64,000 nucleotides of DNA from Prorocentrum cordatum (lineage: Eukaryota > Sar > Dinophyceae > Prorocentrales > Prorocentraceae). The notes beneath the pieces were generated by a model that was given only the letters and a program-made list of their open reading frames with translations, was not told the origin of the DNA and did not search any database. Position numbers and translations under genes: made by a program. Shown here piece after piece: positions 11,458 through 22,589 of this stretch (positions within the stretch are counted from its first letter, which is position 1; each line of letters begins with the position of its first letter). Location of the stretch: the NCBI GenBank assembly GCA_963575745.1, contig CAUYUJ010008558.1:138501-202500 (forward strand), read 5' to 3'.

Positions 11458-11604
11458 GGTGTCGTTTTCGGCCGCCTCGGGCCGCCTGGGGGTGAGGAAC
11501 GCCCAGAAGCTTTTCGAACCACGACCGCGCAACTCGACGAATAACCGAAGTGCATTCAGCCTTCAACCTCCTCGTCCGTTGTTTGGCCGTTGCCCCGGAC
11601 GAAG
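11458..11604. other. Short unique spacer
   Basis: No gene seen. It leads into the GC hairpin at 11605. Confidence 0.4.
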
Positions 11605-11644
11605 CTAGATCCTACGCGCGCGCGCAGCGCGCGCGTGATTCTAG
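11605..11644. repeat. CTAGA / GCGCGCGC hairpin before a TA tract
   Basis: Outer 5-bp stem CTAGA/TCTAG, a small internal loop, then a 10-bp stem ACGCGCGCGC/GCGCGCGCGT around GCA. A TA microsatellite follows at once (11645-11692). Same family as 23556-23595. Confidence 0.65.
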
Positions 11645-12074
11645 TGTATATATATGTATATATATGTGTATATATATATATATATGTATAGCACCTCGTA
11701 CCGCGCACCTGATATCTTGCTCTGAATGCATATTATTATACATGTGTTGTATCGCGTGGCTTTCATCACCAGTGTTCACCACATAGTTTGCACCGCGTAG
11801 TTCGCATCACGAAGATTGAACCACGCACATTGCATCACTTAATGTTCCTCTCATGCGCTGCGCCTCGTAAATTGCATCACGACGCTGGTGGCACAGATTG
11901 TGCCATCTACGCAGCGGACCGCATAGCTCGCTACATATAAACTGCACAGGAAGGGTACAATTGCCGACTGCTTGGGGTCCACGCGGCCTAACACGTGTAC
12001 ATACTTACACACACATTCCCCACATAGTGTTTGCACTTGTGATTCACAGTTCGGTTTCGTAAGATAATTCGTTG
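11645..12074. other. TA tract, then unique-looking spacer with short degenerate GCATCACG-type repeats
   Basis: TA/TG microsatellite to 11692. After that, poor ~16-20-bp repeats of the type GCATCACGAAG / GCACCGCGTAG. No convincing frame on either strand. Confidence 0.4.
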
Positions 12075-12600
12075 CGTGTGCGGGGTTTTCGGCTGGAGCC
12101 CGGTTGGTGGGCGCCTCGTGGGGGCCTGGTTCGCGTGTTGGATGGGTGTGCCGAGGTTTCGCTTGGTGCCCGCCCGTTGGCGCTCGTTGGCACCTCTTGT
12201 CTCGGGCGCCTCGTGCGCTGGGTGGGTGTGCCTAGTTTTCGCCTGGTGCCCGCCCGTGGGCGCTCGTGGGCGCCTCGTTGGCGCCTCGTTCGCTGGGTGG
12301 GTGTGCCGGCTTTTCGGCTGGTGCTCGCCCGTAGGCGCTTCGAAGGCGCCTCGTGCGCTGGGTGGGTGTGCCAAGGTTTCGCGCGGGCGCCTCGTGCGCT
12401 GGGTAGTTGGTGCCCGTGCGTTATTCGCTTGGTGCCCACCCGTGGGCCCCCTCTTGGGACCCTCATAGGTGCCTCGAGAGCTCGGTGTGCCAAGGTTTCG
12501 CGTGAGCTCCCCGTGCACTGGATAGGCGTGCCAAGGTTTCTCCTGATGCCCACTCGTTGGCGCCTCTTGGGCGCCTCGTGCGCTGGGCGGCTGCGTAGAT
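12075..12600. repeat. Minisatellite, ~60-80-bp period
   Basis: Repeats of GGCGCCTCGTGCGCTGGGTG, GGTGTGCCAAGGTTTCGC and TGGTGCCCGCCCGTGGGCGC. About seven degenerate copies. Both strands stay open across it because the units lack stops, so the frames of up to 335 codons are not genes. Confidence 0.8.
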
Positions 12601-13240
12601 TACACCACATATGCTCCTCCCAACCATCCTGTGGCGTTGGGCCCTCGAAGCCCAAATGGCAGCGCCCGCATGGCGCCGCCGCCCCACTTCGGCACACCCA
12701 TTACTCTTGTTGCGGCTCCATAGGAAGCTCCACCGAAGACCCAAGCGGCAGCACCCGCATGGCGCCGCCGCTTCAATTTTGGCACATTCCTCACACGCGT
12801 CGTAGCCCCGTAGGGACTTCCACCGAATGGCAGCGTACGCATGGCACCCCCGCCCAACTTTGGAGAAGCTCTCACATTTTTCGTGACCCCGTAGGGAGCT
12901 CCACCGAAGTCCCAAATGGCAGCGCCCGCATGGCGCCGCCGCTTCAACTTTGGCACACTTCTCACACGCTTCGTGGCCCCATATGGAGCTCCACCGAAGG
13001 CCCAAGCGGCAGCGCCCTCATGGCGCCGCCGCCCTATTTTGGCACACTTCTCACACGTCATGCGGCAGCGCCCGCATGACGCCGCCGCACCATTCTGACA
13101 CCCCTCTCGCACGTTCCTTAGCCCCTTCGGGAGCTCCGCCGAAGGCTCAAGCGGCAGCGCCCGCATGGCGCCGCCGCTTCAATTTCGGCACGCCCCTCAC
13201 ACGCTCCATCGAAGGCCCCAGCGGCACCGCGGTGGCTGCC
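12601..13240. repeat. ~90-bp minisatellite, locus 1
   Basis: Units of GGAGCTCCACCGAAGGCCC, GGCAGCGCCCGCATGGCGCC and TTTGGCACACTTCTCACACG. About seven copies with heavy drift. Same family as the array at 19095-20765, 6.5 kb away. Confidence 0.8.
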
Positions 13241-13691
13241 AGCCCGGCGCCGTCTGGCCGAACCCTTGCGGAGGCGTCGCAAGCGCCGCTGTGAGCGCCG
13301 CGTGGTGGAGCGCCTGGTGCTGCTGCTGCTGCTGCAGCGGCAGGCGCGCCTGTTGCTCGAGCCAGGCCTGCAGCCGCTGCCAGAGTTCTTGTTGGGCGGG
13401 GTCGGCGGCCAGCTGCGCCATGCCCGTGCTCGGTGAGTTCATGCTGCGGGCTGGGGCGGCAGCTGCGGCGGGGGGTTCACCAGCCTCACGGCTGGAGAGT
13501 GGGCCGGAGCGGCCGTACACCTCCGACGCGGTGAATCTGGACTTGTCATCGCGGCGACCGCGGGAGTCACGGCGGCTGCGCCCGCGCCACGGGGCTCCAT
13601 CTCCAGCCGACCTTCGCCGTAGGTCACGGCTGCGGCATCGAGAGCGATCGCGCAAGGGTGCCATCGCGCGAAGCTCGGGGCACAACAGCAA
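13197..13691 (-). CDS. Arg/Ser-rich then Gln-rich protein frame, unknown
   Basis: A 164-codon frame with ATG at 13691. The N-terminal third is rich in RS/RD dipeptides (RDRSRCRSRDLRRRS), the middle has Ala/Pro, and residues ~85-130 form a probable helix with a Gln run (QQELWQRLQAWLEQQ..LPLQQQQQHQALHH). The frame ends inside the neighbouring minisatellite, so its C-terminus is probably accidental. It could be one exon of a larger gene. RS-like plus Gln-rich composition is seen in splicing or RNA-binding proteins, but no domain is recognisable. No ATG-to-stop feature proves translation. Confidence 0.3.
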   Translation of the reverse strand: MLLCPELRAMAPLRDRSRCRSRDLRRRSAGDGAPWRGRSRRDSRGRRDDKSRFTASEVYGRSGPLSSREAGEPPAAAAAPARSMNSPSTGMAQLAADPAQQELWQRLQAWLEQQARLPLQQQQQHQALHHAALTAALATPPQGFGQTAPGWQPPRCRWGLRWSV

Positions 13692-14338
13692 TGTGTGGGG
13701 GGAAATGGAAGAGCCTGGTGAGAGTCGTCACCGCGCGCTGCTATCCACTCGCCCAGGGGGAGCAAGAGGGGGAGGGAGGCAGCAACAGCAGCGGCCTCAA
13801 CCACAGTCACGTTCGCGCTCGCGCCCTCCATGGGCCGACGACGCTTAACCCGTCGCGAGCACGTGTGCCTCACGGCGTCGAATCATCAGAACGCCCGCTT
13901 CGAGCGTTTACTTATCAGAGGGGGCAGTAAGGAGAAGGAGGGGCAGAGGGGGACCAAGGAGAGGGAGGAATAGGGGCCTAGTGCTCGGCCCGGAGGCTCG
14001 GCCCGGAGGCTCGGCGCCGGTGCTCGGCACCTGCGCCCGTCGGCGGTGCTCGACTCTTGTGCTCGGCCCGGAGGCTCGGCACCGATGCTCGGCGGCCGTG
14101 CCGCGCAGAGGAGGATGAGAAGGAGTAGGAGTCAAGCTAGCCAGCTCGAGCGAGTCAAGCATGGCATGCCCATTCTCACCCGCCCTCCCACAACATGAGA
14201 ACCAGTGCTGGCGCAACCTGGGACCGAAGTCAGATCGGCAAAGTGGTTTGCCACAGCTGATGCAGCCGCGATGGTGGCTACCGATGGGAAATTCCTGGCG
14301 CGTCTCAAAGACTGCGCTGGCATTTCAGCACGAGCCGA
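13692..14338. other. No gene; CTCGGCCCGGAGG repeat cluster
   Basis: At 13980-14098 short units of GTGCTCGGCACC and CTCGGCCCGGAGG recur about eight times. The same units reappear at 16216-16312 and 16379-16425. The rest is unremarkable. Confidence 0.5.
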
Positions 14339-14640
14339 GGAGCCCCAGGAAGCCTCAGGAGGCCCCAGGAGGCCTCAGGAGGCCCTAGGAGGTTGCAGGA
14401 AGCCTTAGCGAACCCCAGGTAGCCCCTGGAGGCTTCAGGAGGGCCCAGGAAGCCCCAGGAGTTTCCAGGAGGCTCCAGGGGCCCTCGGAGGTGTCAGGAA
14501 GACCCGGGGACTCCCAGGAACTCCAAGGGTGCCTCAGGAGGCCCCAGGAGGATCCACGAGGTCTTGGGGAAGCCCCGGGAAGCCCCAGGATGTTCCAGGA
14601 AACCCTGGCAGGTCCCAGGGGGCCCTAGGCGCTCGACGAA
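14339..14640 (+). repeat. Degenerate CCCAGGAGGCC repeat
   Basis: About 20 loose copies of GGAGGCCCCAGGAAGCC. Similar in style to the CCCAAGACGGCC family elsewhere, but with AGG in place of AGA. Confidence 0.75.
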
Positions 14641-14689
14641 TTGGCGAGCGAAAAATGCGCGCCGCACCTTAGCGGGAGTGCAATTTTCA

Positions 14690-15375
14690 GAAAGAATGCG
14701 CGCGGCGCCGAAGCGGGAGCGACATTTTGCCCTGTCGCGCTTGATGCGCACCGCGCCCCATTCCTGCCACGCATTCCGCAAAACCGACGACAAGAAAGTC
14801 TTCGCTGGACTTTGTATTAGTTTTGGATAGGTCGGATGGCCGCTCGGGGTTGCCCCAGACGTCCGCGCGCGATGTGCGCCGCGTCCCGCTCCTGCTACGC
14901 ATTTCGCATCGTCGGCGACAAGATAGCCCATGCTGAGAGGAACAACAGGGATTTTGTATTCATTTTTTTCCGTCAGGATGGGGGGGCCCGGATTGACAGC
15001 CGCGCGCGATGTGCGCCGCGCCCCCTTCCTGCCACGCATTTCGCATCGTCGACGAAAAGACAGACCATGCTGAAAGAAAAAACAATGATTTTGTATTGGT
15101 TTCTACAGTTAGGATGGTAGGGCCCAGATTGACGGCCGCGCGCGCGATGCGCGCCGAGTTTTACTCTTGCTTCGCATTTCGCATCGTCGACGACAAGACA
15201 AGGCCATTTTGATAGAAAAACGACGACGTTGGATTGTTTTTTACAGTTCAGATGGGAGGGCCCGGATTGACGGCCGCGCGCGAAGTGCGCCGCGTCCCGT
15301 TCCTGCTACGCATTTCGCATCGTTGACGACAAGAACGGCCATGTTGAGAGAAACATCTACGTTTTTGTATTATTC
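14690..15375 (+). repeat. Tandem array, ~137-bp period, five copies
   Basis: The landmark GCATTTCGCATCGT..GACAAGA starts at 14771 (variant), 14899, 15036, 15174 and 15310, so spacing is 128, 137, 138 and 136. Each unit also holds GGCCGCGCGCGATGTGCGCC and a T-rich TTTTGTATT segment. A fragment of the unit recurs near 16030 (TTTTTTAATGTTCGGATGGG). Confidence 0.85.
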
Positions 15376-15493
15376 CCTACCTGGGCTCTGCCTAGAAGGG
15401 TTCTTACTTTCTGGCTTAAAGGGGCCGGGCAGTGGAAACCGCCCCGGGCGGTCCCCCCGGTCCCCTGGGAGCAGTTCCCCCAGTCCCCTGGGA

Positions 15494-15970
15494 GCTTTAG
15501 CTTTAGCTTTAGCTCTAGCATAGCTTAGCTTCAGCTTAGCTTAGCTTAGCTTTAGCTAAGCTTTAGCTCTAGCTTAGCTTAGCTTTAGCTGAGTTTTAAC
15601 TTAGCTTTAGCTTAGCTTTAGCTTAGCTGCAGCCTAGCTTTAGCTTAGCTTTAGCTTATATGTAGCTTTAGCTTTAGCTGGGCTTTAGCTTAGCTGTAGC
15701 TTTAGATGTAGCTTAGCTTTAGCTTAGCTTCAGCTTAGTTTTAGCTTAGCTTTAGCTCAGCTTTTCCTTAGCTGTAGCTTAGCTTTACCTTAGCTTTAGC
15801 TTAGCTGTAGCTCAGCTGTACCTTAGCTTTACCTTAGATTTAGCTTAGCTTTAGCTTTAGCTCAGCTTTAGCTCTAGCTTAGCTCTAGCTCGGCTGTAGC
15901 TTAGCTTGAGCTTAGCTCTAGCTTAGCTTTAGCTTTAGCGTAGCTTTAGCTTAGCTGTAGCTTAGATTTA
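15494..15970 (+). repeat. TTAGCT / TTTAGCT array (~480 bp)
   Basis: Irregular mix of AGCTTTAGCTT and AGCTTAGCTT units containing the AGCT palindrome. Not the TTTAGGG telomere repeat. Confidence 0.9.
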
Positions 15971-16700
15971 CTGTTACTACTAATGCTGCTTTCCTAGGGG
16001 CTCCAACTCCTACGTAGGGTCGCACTGGGATATTTTTTTAATGTTCGGATGGGAGGGCCCGGATGGGGCCGCTACCGGCCGGCCAGAGGGGGGAGTAATA
16101 ATATATTCTAGCGACTAAGGAAAATAACTGCAGGAGGAGGAGGAGGAGGAGCAGGAGTAGGAGTAGGAGGAGGAGGAGGAGGAGGAGGAGGAGGAGGAGG
16201 AGGAGGAGGAGGAAGGGGCCTGTGTTCGGCACCTGTGCTCGGCACCTGCGGCTGTCGGCGGTGCTCGGCCCGGAGGCTCGGCTCGGCACCTGTGCTCGGC
16301 AGCCGCGCAGAGGGAAGGAGGAAGAGGAGGAGGAGGAGGAGGAGGAGGAGGAGGAGGAGGAGGAGGAAAAGGAGGGGGGCCTGTGCTCGGCACCTGCGTT
16401 CGGCCTGGAGGCTCAGCGCCTGTGGAGGAAGGAGGGGGAGACGGAGGAGGTGAGGTGAGGTAGGAGGAGGAAGACGCGGAGGAGGAGGAGGAGGAGGAGG
16501 AGGAGGAGGAAGAGGAGGATGAGGATGAGGACGAAGGAGAGGGAGAGGGAGAGAGGAGGGAGGGATGAGTGACTGAGGACGGTGGAGGGAGGGGGGAGGA
16601 GGAGAGAGGGAGGGAAGGAGGGAGGGAGGGAGGAGGGCGGGAGGGAGCAGCAGCAGGGCGCTGGAGGCAAGGAGAGAGAAAGGCGGGAGGGAGGGATGGC
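15971..16700 (+). repeat. GAG microsatellites separated by CTCGGCACC modules
   Basis: GAG/GGA runs at ~16124-16213, 16317-16372 and 16436-16560. Between them are modules of GTGCTCGGCACCTG and CTCGGCCCGGAGG shared with 13980-14098. Confidence 0.85.
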
Positions 16701-16701
16701 A

Positions 16702-16915
<214 letters not shown>

Positions 16916-17018
16916 ATTCAGCAAGCGATCATCGGCCACAGAGATGGGGAGAGGAGGAAGAGCAGGAGGAGCAGGCGGGGAGGAGGCGCACGCAAACGCT
17001 CGTCCTGCGACAAGAGCC

Positions 17019-17575
17019 TCACGCCCGTTTCGGGCACCGCCCGCCGCCCGCCGCCGACCGCCGCGACCGCCCCCCCTCGGGCGGGGCCAGTCCCGCCAGC
17101 CGGCGCAAGCGGCGGAGCTCGACGAGCACCGCGTCGCCCACCGCGAAGCGAACGCGGCCTATCCCGACCTGCTGCACAGGAAGACCCCTTCCTCCTCTCT
17201 GGCGCGCGCGCGCGCCCCGGATGACCGCCACCCGATCTCCTGCGGCCAGCGGGCCATCGCCCCTAGCCGTCGCCGCTGGCGGCTCAGGCGGCCGCGCCGC
17301 AGGCTAGGCCAGCAGCGTGGCTCCACATCAACCCCAGTTTCATCGAGGCTGACGTCCGACTCGCCGTGCGAGTCGTCGTCAGCGGACTCCGCGCGCTCGG
17401 CGCCTGTGGCGCCGCGCCACCTTGGCGGCAGCAGTGCCTGCTGGCGCGCCCGGGACAGAGGCCCAGCGCCAGCCCTCGCGTCCCACACTCGAGGCGACGC
17501 TTCAGCTGCGGCTGCAGCTGCGGCTGCAACTGATGCTGCACCTGCGGCTGCGGCTGCATCTGCGGCGATCGCCAT
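17019..17575 (-). CDS. Possible gene fragment, unknown
   Basis: Two overlapping minus-strand frames look protein-like. The first starts at ATG 17575 with an Ala-rich leader (MAIAADAAAAAGAAS), then a mixed region with ESADDDSHGESDVSLDETG, and ends at 17159. The second (17231-17019) carries RVRFAVGDAVLVELRRLRRL. The FAVGDAVLVEL stretch resembles a small beta-barrel as in SH3-like or integrase C-terminal domains, but this is only an impression. The two frames overlap in different phases, so either an intron or a frameshift separates them. Flanked on both sides by GAT microsatellite. Confidence 0.25.
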
Positions 17576-17577
17576 GA

Positions 17578-17640
17578 TGCTGCTGATGCTGATGGTGCTG
17601 CTGATGATGCTGATGATGATGATGCTGACGCTGATGCTGC

Positions 17641-17675
<35 letters not shown>

Positions 17676-17682
17676 CTGATGC

Positions 17683-17735
<53 letters not shown>

Positions 17736-17860
17736 CTGCTGCTGCTGCTGCTGATGCTGATGCGGATGCGGATGCGGATGCGGATGCGGATGCTGGATGA
17801 TATGAGGATGTTGATATGATGATGCTCATGCTCATGCTCATGCTGGATGAGGATGCTGCT

Positions 17861-17904
<44 letters not shown>

Positions 17905-17905
17905 C

Positions 17906-17936
<31 letters not shown>

Positions 17937-17937
17937 C

Positions 17938-17987
<50 letters not shown>

Positions 17988-17998
17988 GTGATGACCAC
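17578..17998 (+). repeat. GAT/GCT compound microsatellite
   Basis: GAT runs with GCT blocks (17745-17760, 17855-17872), CGGATG repeats (17760-17790) and CTCATG repeats (17822-17842). Confidence 0.95.
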
Positions 17999-18250
17999 TG
18001 ATTTGATCCTGGCCATGATGATGATCATGATGAGGCCGAGGAGGAAGTTGAAGAGGAGGAAGAGGAGGAGGTATAGGAGGAGGAGGAGGAAGAGGAGGAG
18101 GGGGAGAATAAGGATTAGGAGGAGGATGAGGAGGAAGGGGAGGAGGAGGAAAAGGAGGAGGAGGAGGAGGGGGAGGAAGATTTGGGTGCGGAGGTGCAGG
18201 CGCAGGAGACCAGGAGGAGAGGTGAGGAAGAGGGGGTGGAGGGAAAAGTA
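17999..18250 (+). repeat. Degenerate GAG/GGA microsatellite
   Basis: GGAGGAAGAGGAGG-type purine run from ~18040. Confidence 0.9.
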
Positions 18251-18829
18251 TGAAGGCTGAGTGGGGGAGGGCGCGAACTCGGCTCTCGGGGCCTCGTTCC
18301 CTGGCCGCCGCCGCCCCAGGTTATGGGCGACACCCAAGAAGCCTTGGGCGACTGGCAAGGCTGGCGCCCGTCGGGAGAAATGGTTGGGCTTCGGTGGCAA
18401 AGGTCAGGTGGCAAGCGTCGCTGCGTGAAGCGCGACGTCCGACCTATCATCGCGTTTTCAAGCAAAAAGGGTGGATAGCCTAGGGGCTGGCATTGCACGT
18501 CTTCGCTGGGGAGCCCCGTCGAAGACATGTGCAATCGGCGCCTCGGGATACGTGTGAAGATCCCCCTTGGACTATCCGCCCCTGTTGGAGCCGCCAGAGG
18601 TACATGTTCATATACGTAGACACAGGTACATATACACAATAGTGTATATACATATGCATATAAGCGGCGTCGGGGGGCCCGCGGCCCGGGCTCGCACACT
18701 CCCCCCCTCCCCGTAGCCGAATTTGCGCCTTGGGGTGCGGGGGCCTTTTTCGGCATCCAGGGGCTTGTTTTCGGAGTCCCGGATTTTTGTTTCGCTTCCC
18801 CGAGGCGTCCACTTAGACTTCTGGGGACG
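18251..18829. other. No gene recognised
   Basis: Mixed sequence with a short TATA/CATATG stretch at 18600-18665. Nothing else is supportable. Confidence 0.4.
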
Positions 18830-19094
18830 GCAAGAAGCCGCCAAGACGGCTCAAGAGCGCTCCAAGCCGCCCAAGATGGCCCCATGATCGGCCCAAGAGG
18901 CCCCCAAGAGGCCCCAAGGTCGCTCCGCGAGGACCTCAAAGAGAGCCCGAAGACGCCAAAATCATGTTTTTCCCCAACCATCCTGTGGTGTTGGGTCTTC
19001 GTTTTGAAGAGACGGTCCCCGCGTCCTCCTCTCCTCTCCCCTCCCCTCCTCTCCTCCTCCTCCCCCTCCTCCTCCCTCCTCTCCTCTTCACCCA
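18830..19094 (+). repeat. CCCAAGACGGC repeat and CTCCTC tract
   Basis: 18835-18960 is a short member of the AAGACGGC/AAGAGGCCC family. 19020-19095 is a CTCCTC tract. Confidence 0.65.
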
Positions 19095-20765
19095 CCCAGT
19101 ACACCGTTTCGTGGCCCCATAGGGAGCTCCGCCGAAGGCCCCAGTGCTGCCGCCCGCATGCGCCACCCACACCCAATTCGGCACACCCCTCACACGTTTC
19201 GTGGCCCCATAGGGAGCCCCACCGAAGGCCCCAGTGCTGCCGCCCGCATGCGCCACCCACACCCAATTCGGCACACCCCTCACACGCTTCGTGGCCCCAA
19301 AGGGAGCCCCACAGAAGGCCCCAGTGCTGCCGCCCGCATGCGTCACGCACACCCAAGTCGGCACACCCCTCACACGTTTCGTGGCCCCATAGGACGCTCC
19401 ACCGAAGGCCCCAGTGCTGCCGCCCGCATGCGTCACCCACACCCAATTCGGCACACCCCTCACACGTTCGTGGCCCATAGGGAGCTCCGCCGAAGGCCCC
19501 AGTGCTGCCGCCCGCATGCGTCGCACCCCTACACCCCACAATTTTGCTGCCGCCCGCATGCGTCACGGCACACCCCTCACACGTTTCGTGGCCCACTCCG
19601 CCGAAGGCCCCAGTGCTGCCGCCCGCATGCGTCACCCACACCCAATTCGGCACACCCCTCACACGTTCGTGGCCCCATAGGGAGCCCCACCGAAGGCCCC
19701 AGTGCTGCCGCCCGCATGCGTCCCGCACACCCAATTCGGCACACCCCTCACACGTTTCGTGGCCCCATAGGGAGCCCCACCGAAGGCCCCAGTGCTGCCG
19801 CCCGCATGCGTCCCGCACACCCAATTCGGCACACCCCTCACACGTTTCGTGGCCCCATAGGGAGCCCCACCGAAGGCCCCAGTGCTGCCGCCCGCATGCG
19901 TCCCGCACACCCAATTCGGCACACCCCTCACACGTTTCGTGGCCCCATAGGGAGCCCCACCGAAGGCCCCAGTGCTGCCGCCCGCATGCGTCCCGCACAC
20001 CCAATTCGGCACACCCCTCACACGTTTCGTGGCCCCATAGGGAGCTCCACCGAAGGCCCCAGTGGCGGCGCTCACGTGCGCATGCGTCCCCGCACCCATG
20101 TCGGCACATCCCTGACAGGTTTCGTGGCCCCATCATCCACCGGAGGCCCCAGTGGCGGCGCTCACATGCGTCCCCACACCCACCCAATTCGGCACACCCC
20201 TCACACGCTTCGTGGCCCCATAGGGAGCTCCACCGAAGGCCCCAGCGGCCGCGCTCACATGCGTCCCCGCCACCCATCGCGGCACGCCCCTCACAACAAC
20301 AGGTTTCGTGGCCCCATAGGGAGCTCCACCGAAGGCCCCAAGGGCACCGCCCGCATGCGTCACCACCCGCACCCAATTCGGCACACCCCTCACACGTTCC
20401 GTGGCTCCATAGAGAGCTGCACCGAAGGCCCCAGTGGCGGCGCTCACATGCGTCCCCGCCACACATCCCAATACACCCCTCACGCGCTTTGTGGCCCCAT
20501 AGGACGCTCCACCGAAGGCCCCAGTAGCGGCGCTTACATGCGTCTCCGCCACCCATCCCGGCCCCCCCCCGCAGCAGCATCATGTTTCGGGGACCCATAG
20601 GGAGCTCCACTGGAGGCCCCAGTGGCGGCCCGCACATGCGTTTCCGCCACCCATGTCGGCACGCCCCGCGCGTGTTTCATGTCCCCATAGGGAGCTTCGC
20701 CGAATGCCCCAGTGGCACCCATCTCGGCACACCCCTCACAAGTTCCGTAGTCCGATGGGGAGTTC
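19095..20765 (+). repeat. 90-bp minisatellite array, locus 2 (~18 copies)
   Basis: Consensus blocks are TTCGTGGCCCCATAGGGAG, CCCCACCGAAGGCCCCAGTG, CTGCCGCCCGCATGCGTC and AATTCGGCACACCCCTCACA. GGAGCCCCAC recurs at 19681, 19771, 19861 and 19951, an exact 90-bp period with near-identical units. Outer units drift and lose 10-30 bp. Since 90 is divisible by 3 and the unit lacks stops, frames stay open on both strands (480 and 840 codons). I treat these as by-products. Related to 12601-13240. Confidence 0.92.
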
Positions 20766-21260
20766 CATTGAAGATGAAACCCGCAGCTGCGGTACTGACA
20801 ACTGCATATGGTTGGGTTCTTCGCCAGGCTAATTCATTGTGTGTTTCCAATGTTTTGCTTTCTCACGTTTTCGAGCGGCCGACACTCCAAGCCTGCCCCA
20901 AAGCCTCCAACGTCGCCCCAAGAGGTCCCCAAGACGGCACAAGAGGGCCGCATGATCGGCCCAAGAGGCCTCCAAGACGGCCCAAGAGGCCCTGAAGAGG
21001 GCCTAAAGACGGCTCCAAGATGGGCCCAAGAGAGGGAGCGCGAACCGACCTTTCGAGCTTCCGCTCCCAGAGGCCCCCAGGAGGCCCCAAGAGGCCCTCA
21101 AGTGGCTCCAAGAGGCTCCAACGAGGCCCCAAAGATGCCTAAGAGAGGTCCGACAAGCTCTACAACGCCCCCGTGGAGGCTTCAAACCTGCTTCCAAAAG
21201 GCCCCCCCGGGAGGCACCCCACGATATCATCCCAGCGAACATCCGAGAAGCCTCTAACCC
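20766..21260 (+). repeat. Spacer and CCCAAGAGGCCC repeat
   Basis: Unique ~100 bp, then 20880-21220 with many AAGAGGCCC/AAGACGGC units. Confidence 0.6.
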
Positions 21261-21374
21261 ACAACCAGACACGGAAGCGGGATGGGCCGAAGGCACCACG
21301 AGGCAAAACATATTGATGTCCCATTCCTATTTGGACTGTGGCGCTGTCTGGCTTCCGCCGCCATGCCCCTTCGT

Positions 21375-21728
21375 CGAGGCGGAGGAGAAGGAGGAGGAGG
21401 AGGAGAAGAGGAGAAGAGGAGAAGAGGAGAAGAGGAGAAGGAGGAGGGAGAGGATTTGCATTAGGAAGGGGAGGAGGAATCTGTGCGGGGACGGGGATGC
21501 CGAGCATCACCCGTCAGAAGCGAGGGGCAGGACGGCAGAGGGAAGAGGGCGATTTGAAGGAAGACGAGTGGGGGAGGGAGGCAGTGGCCGCGGGCGGCCG
21601 GAAGGGGAAAGAGGGGAGAGGCCCAGGATCATGTCATTGTCGACGAGGAGGAGGAGGAGAGAGGAGGGAGGAGGATGAAGAGGAGGAGGAGAAGGAGGAG
21701 GAGGAGGAGGAGGAGGGAGGAGGACAAT
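21375..21728 (+). repeat. Interrupted GAG microsatellite
   Basis: GAG/GAA runs at 21377-21450 and 21640-21725 around a purine-rich, less regular segment. Confidence 0.9.
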
Positions 21729-22589
21729 GAGTCAGAGAGGGAGGCGGCTCAGACTCAGGAAACTTGAGAGCGTTGATGACGAGGATTATCCGTAGAAGAA
21801 AGGATGCCAGAAACGAGGAGGAGGGAGAAGGAAGCCCTCACACCAGGAAGGGCACCACGAATTAGCAACAGGATGGGGGTGCCGACGATTATTCGTAAGA
21901 GGGGCACCGCGAACCCACATTGACGTTGCCTCCGTCAAGCAACTTACGTGGTGATTTGCCTGGTGCCGTGCCGTGGGCTGTGCAGCTTGCCGTGCCGAGT
22001 GCCGTGCTGGTTTCCGCGCTGCCCGTCGGAAGAGGAGGGTGGGAAGCCCGAGTCAAAAAGGCAAGGAGGGAGGAGGACAAAAGAGGAAAGAAGGCCCAGG
22101 AAAATTTGTCCGTCGAGCAGGGCATCATGATAATAATGCAATGCGATCGTACATTCAGTCCCCTCCTGTTGGGGTTGCGCTGGGTACCCCGTCTTCTTTT
22201 TTCCTCAATGGGTTTAGGACCCTTTCGGGGCACCAGGAACCCACAGGAAGCGTTGCCTGGTGACCCCAGGGGGTCGTGCTTTCCCCTGAGGCAGCCCCCC
22301 CGAGCCTGGGAACCGACGCCGGGTGAGGGGGGGCGCTAAGGGGGGCACGGTCGCAGAGCGTTTAGAGGCCCCTACTCGTCTTCCCCACCCCCAGCAGCAG
22401 GTTCGACGAGAGCTGCGAAACGGCAAGCATCGATTGGACGGGTTGTAGGGGGACGCACGGGGCGGGCGCATTTCCGGTGGGGGATGGCCGCATCAAGCGC
22501 TCTGCGTTCTGGGGGGGGCTGCGTTGCGGTTCTGCCCCCCCCCCCCCCGCCCATTTTTCATTCCTCCTCGATTGTTCCCCGATGAGGGT
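21729..22589. other. No gene recognised
   Basis: Purine-rich at first, then mixed. Includes a CCGTGCCGTGGG-like cluster near 21965-22010 and a poly-C run at ~22538-22550. Confidence 0.4.

Noticed and set aside
10141-11566. Frames of 410-463 codons on the minus strand
   Set aside because: Pure Ser/Leu/Pro output of GAG/GAT microsatellite.
15494-15970. Telomeric repeat
   Set aside because: The unit is TTAGCT/TTTAGCT, irregular, and not TTTAGGG.
18115-20637. 840-codon minus-strand frame with 30-residue Cys-containing repeats
   Set aside because: It exists because the 90-bp satellite unit lacks stops. The plus strand is equally open, and both ends run into GAG microsatellite and spacer.
19095-20765. 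CRISPR array
   Set aside because: The 90-bp units are contiguous repeats without unique spacers, and there are no cas genes in this eukaryotic context.
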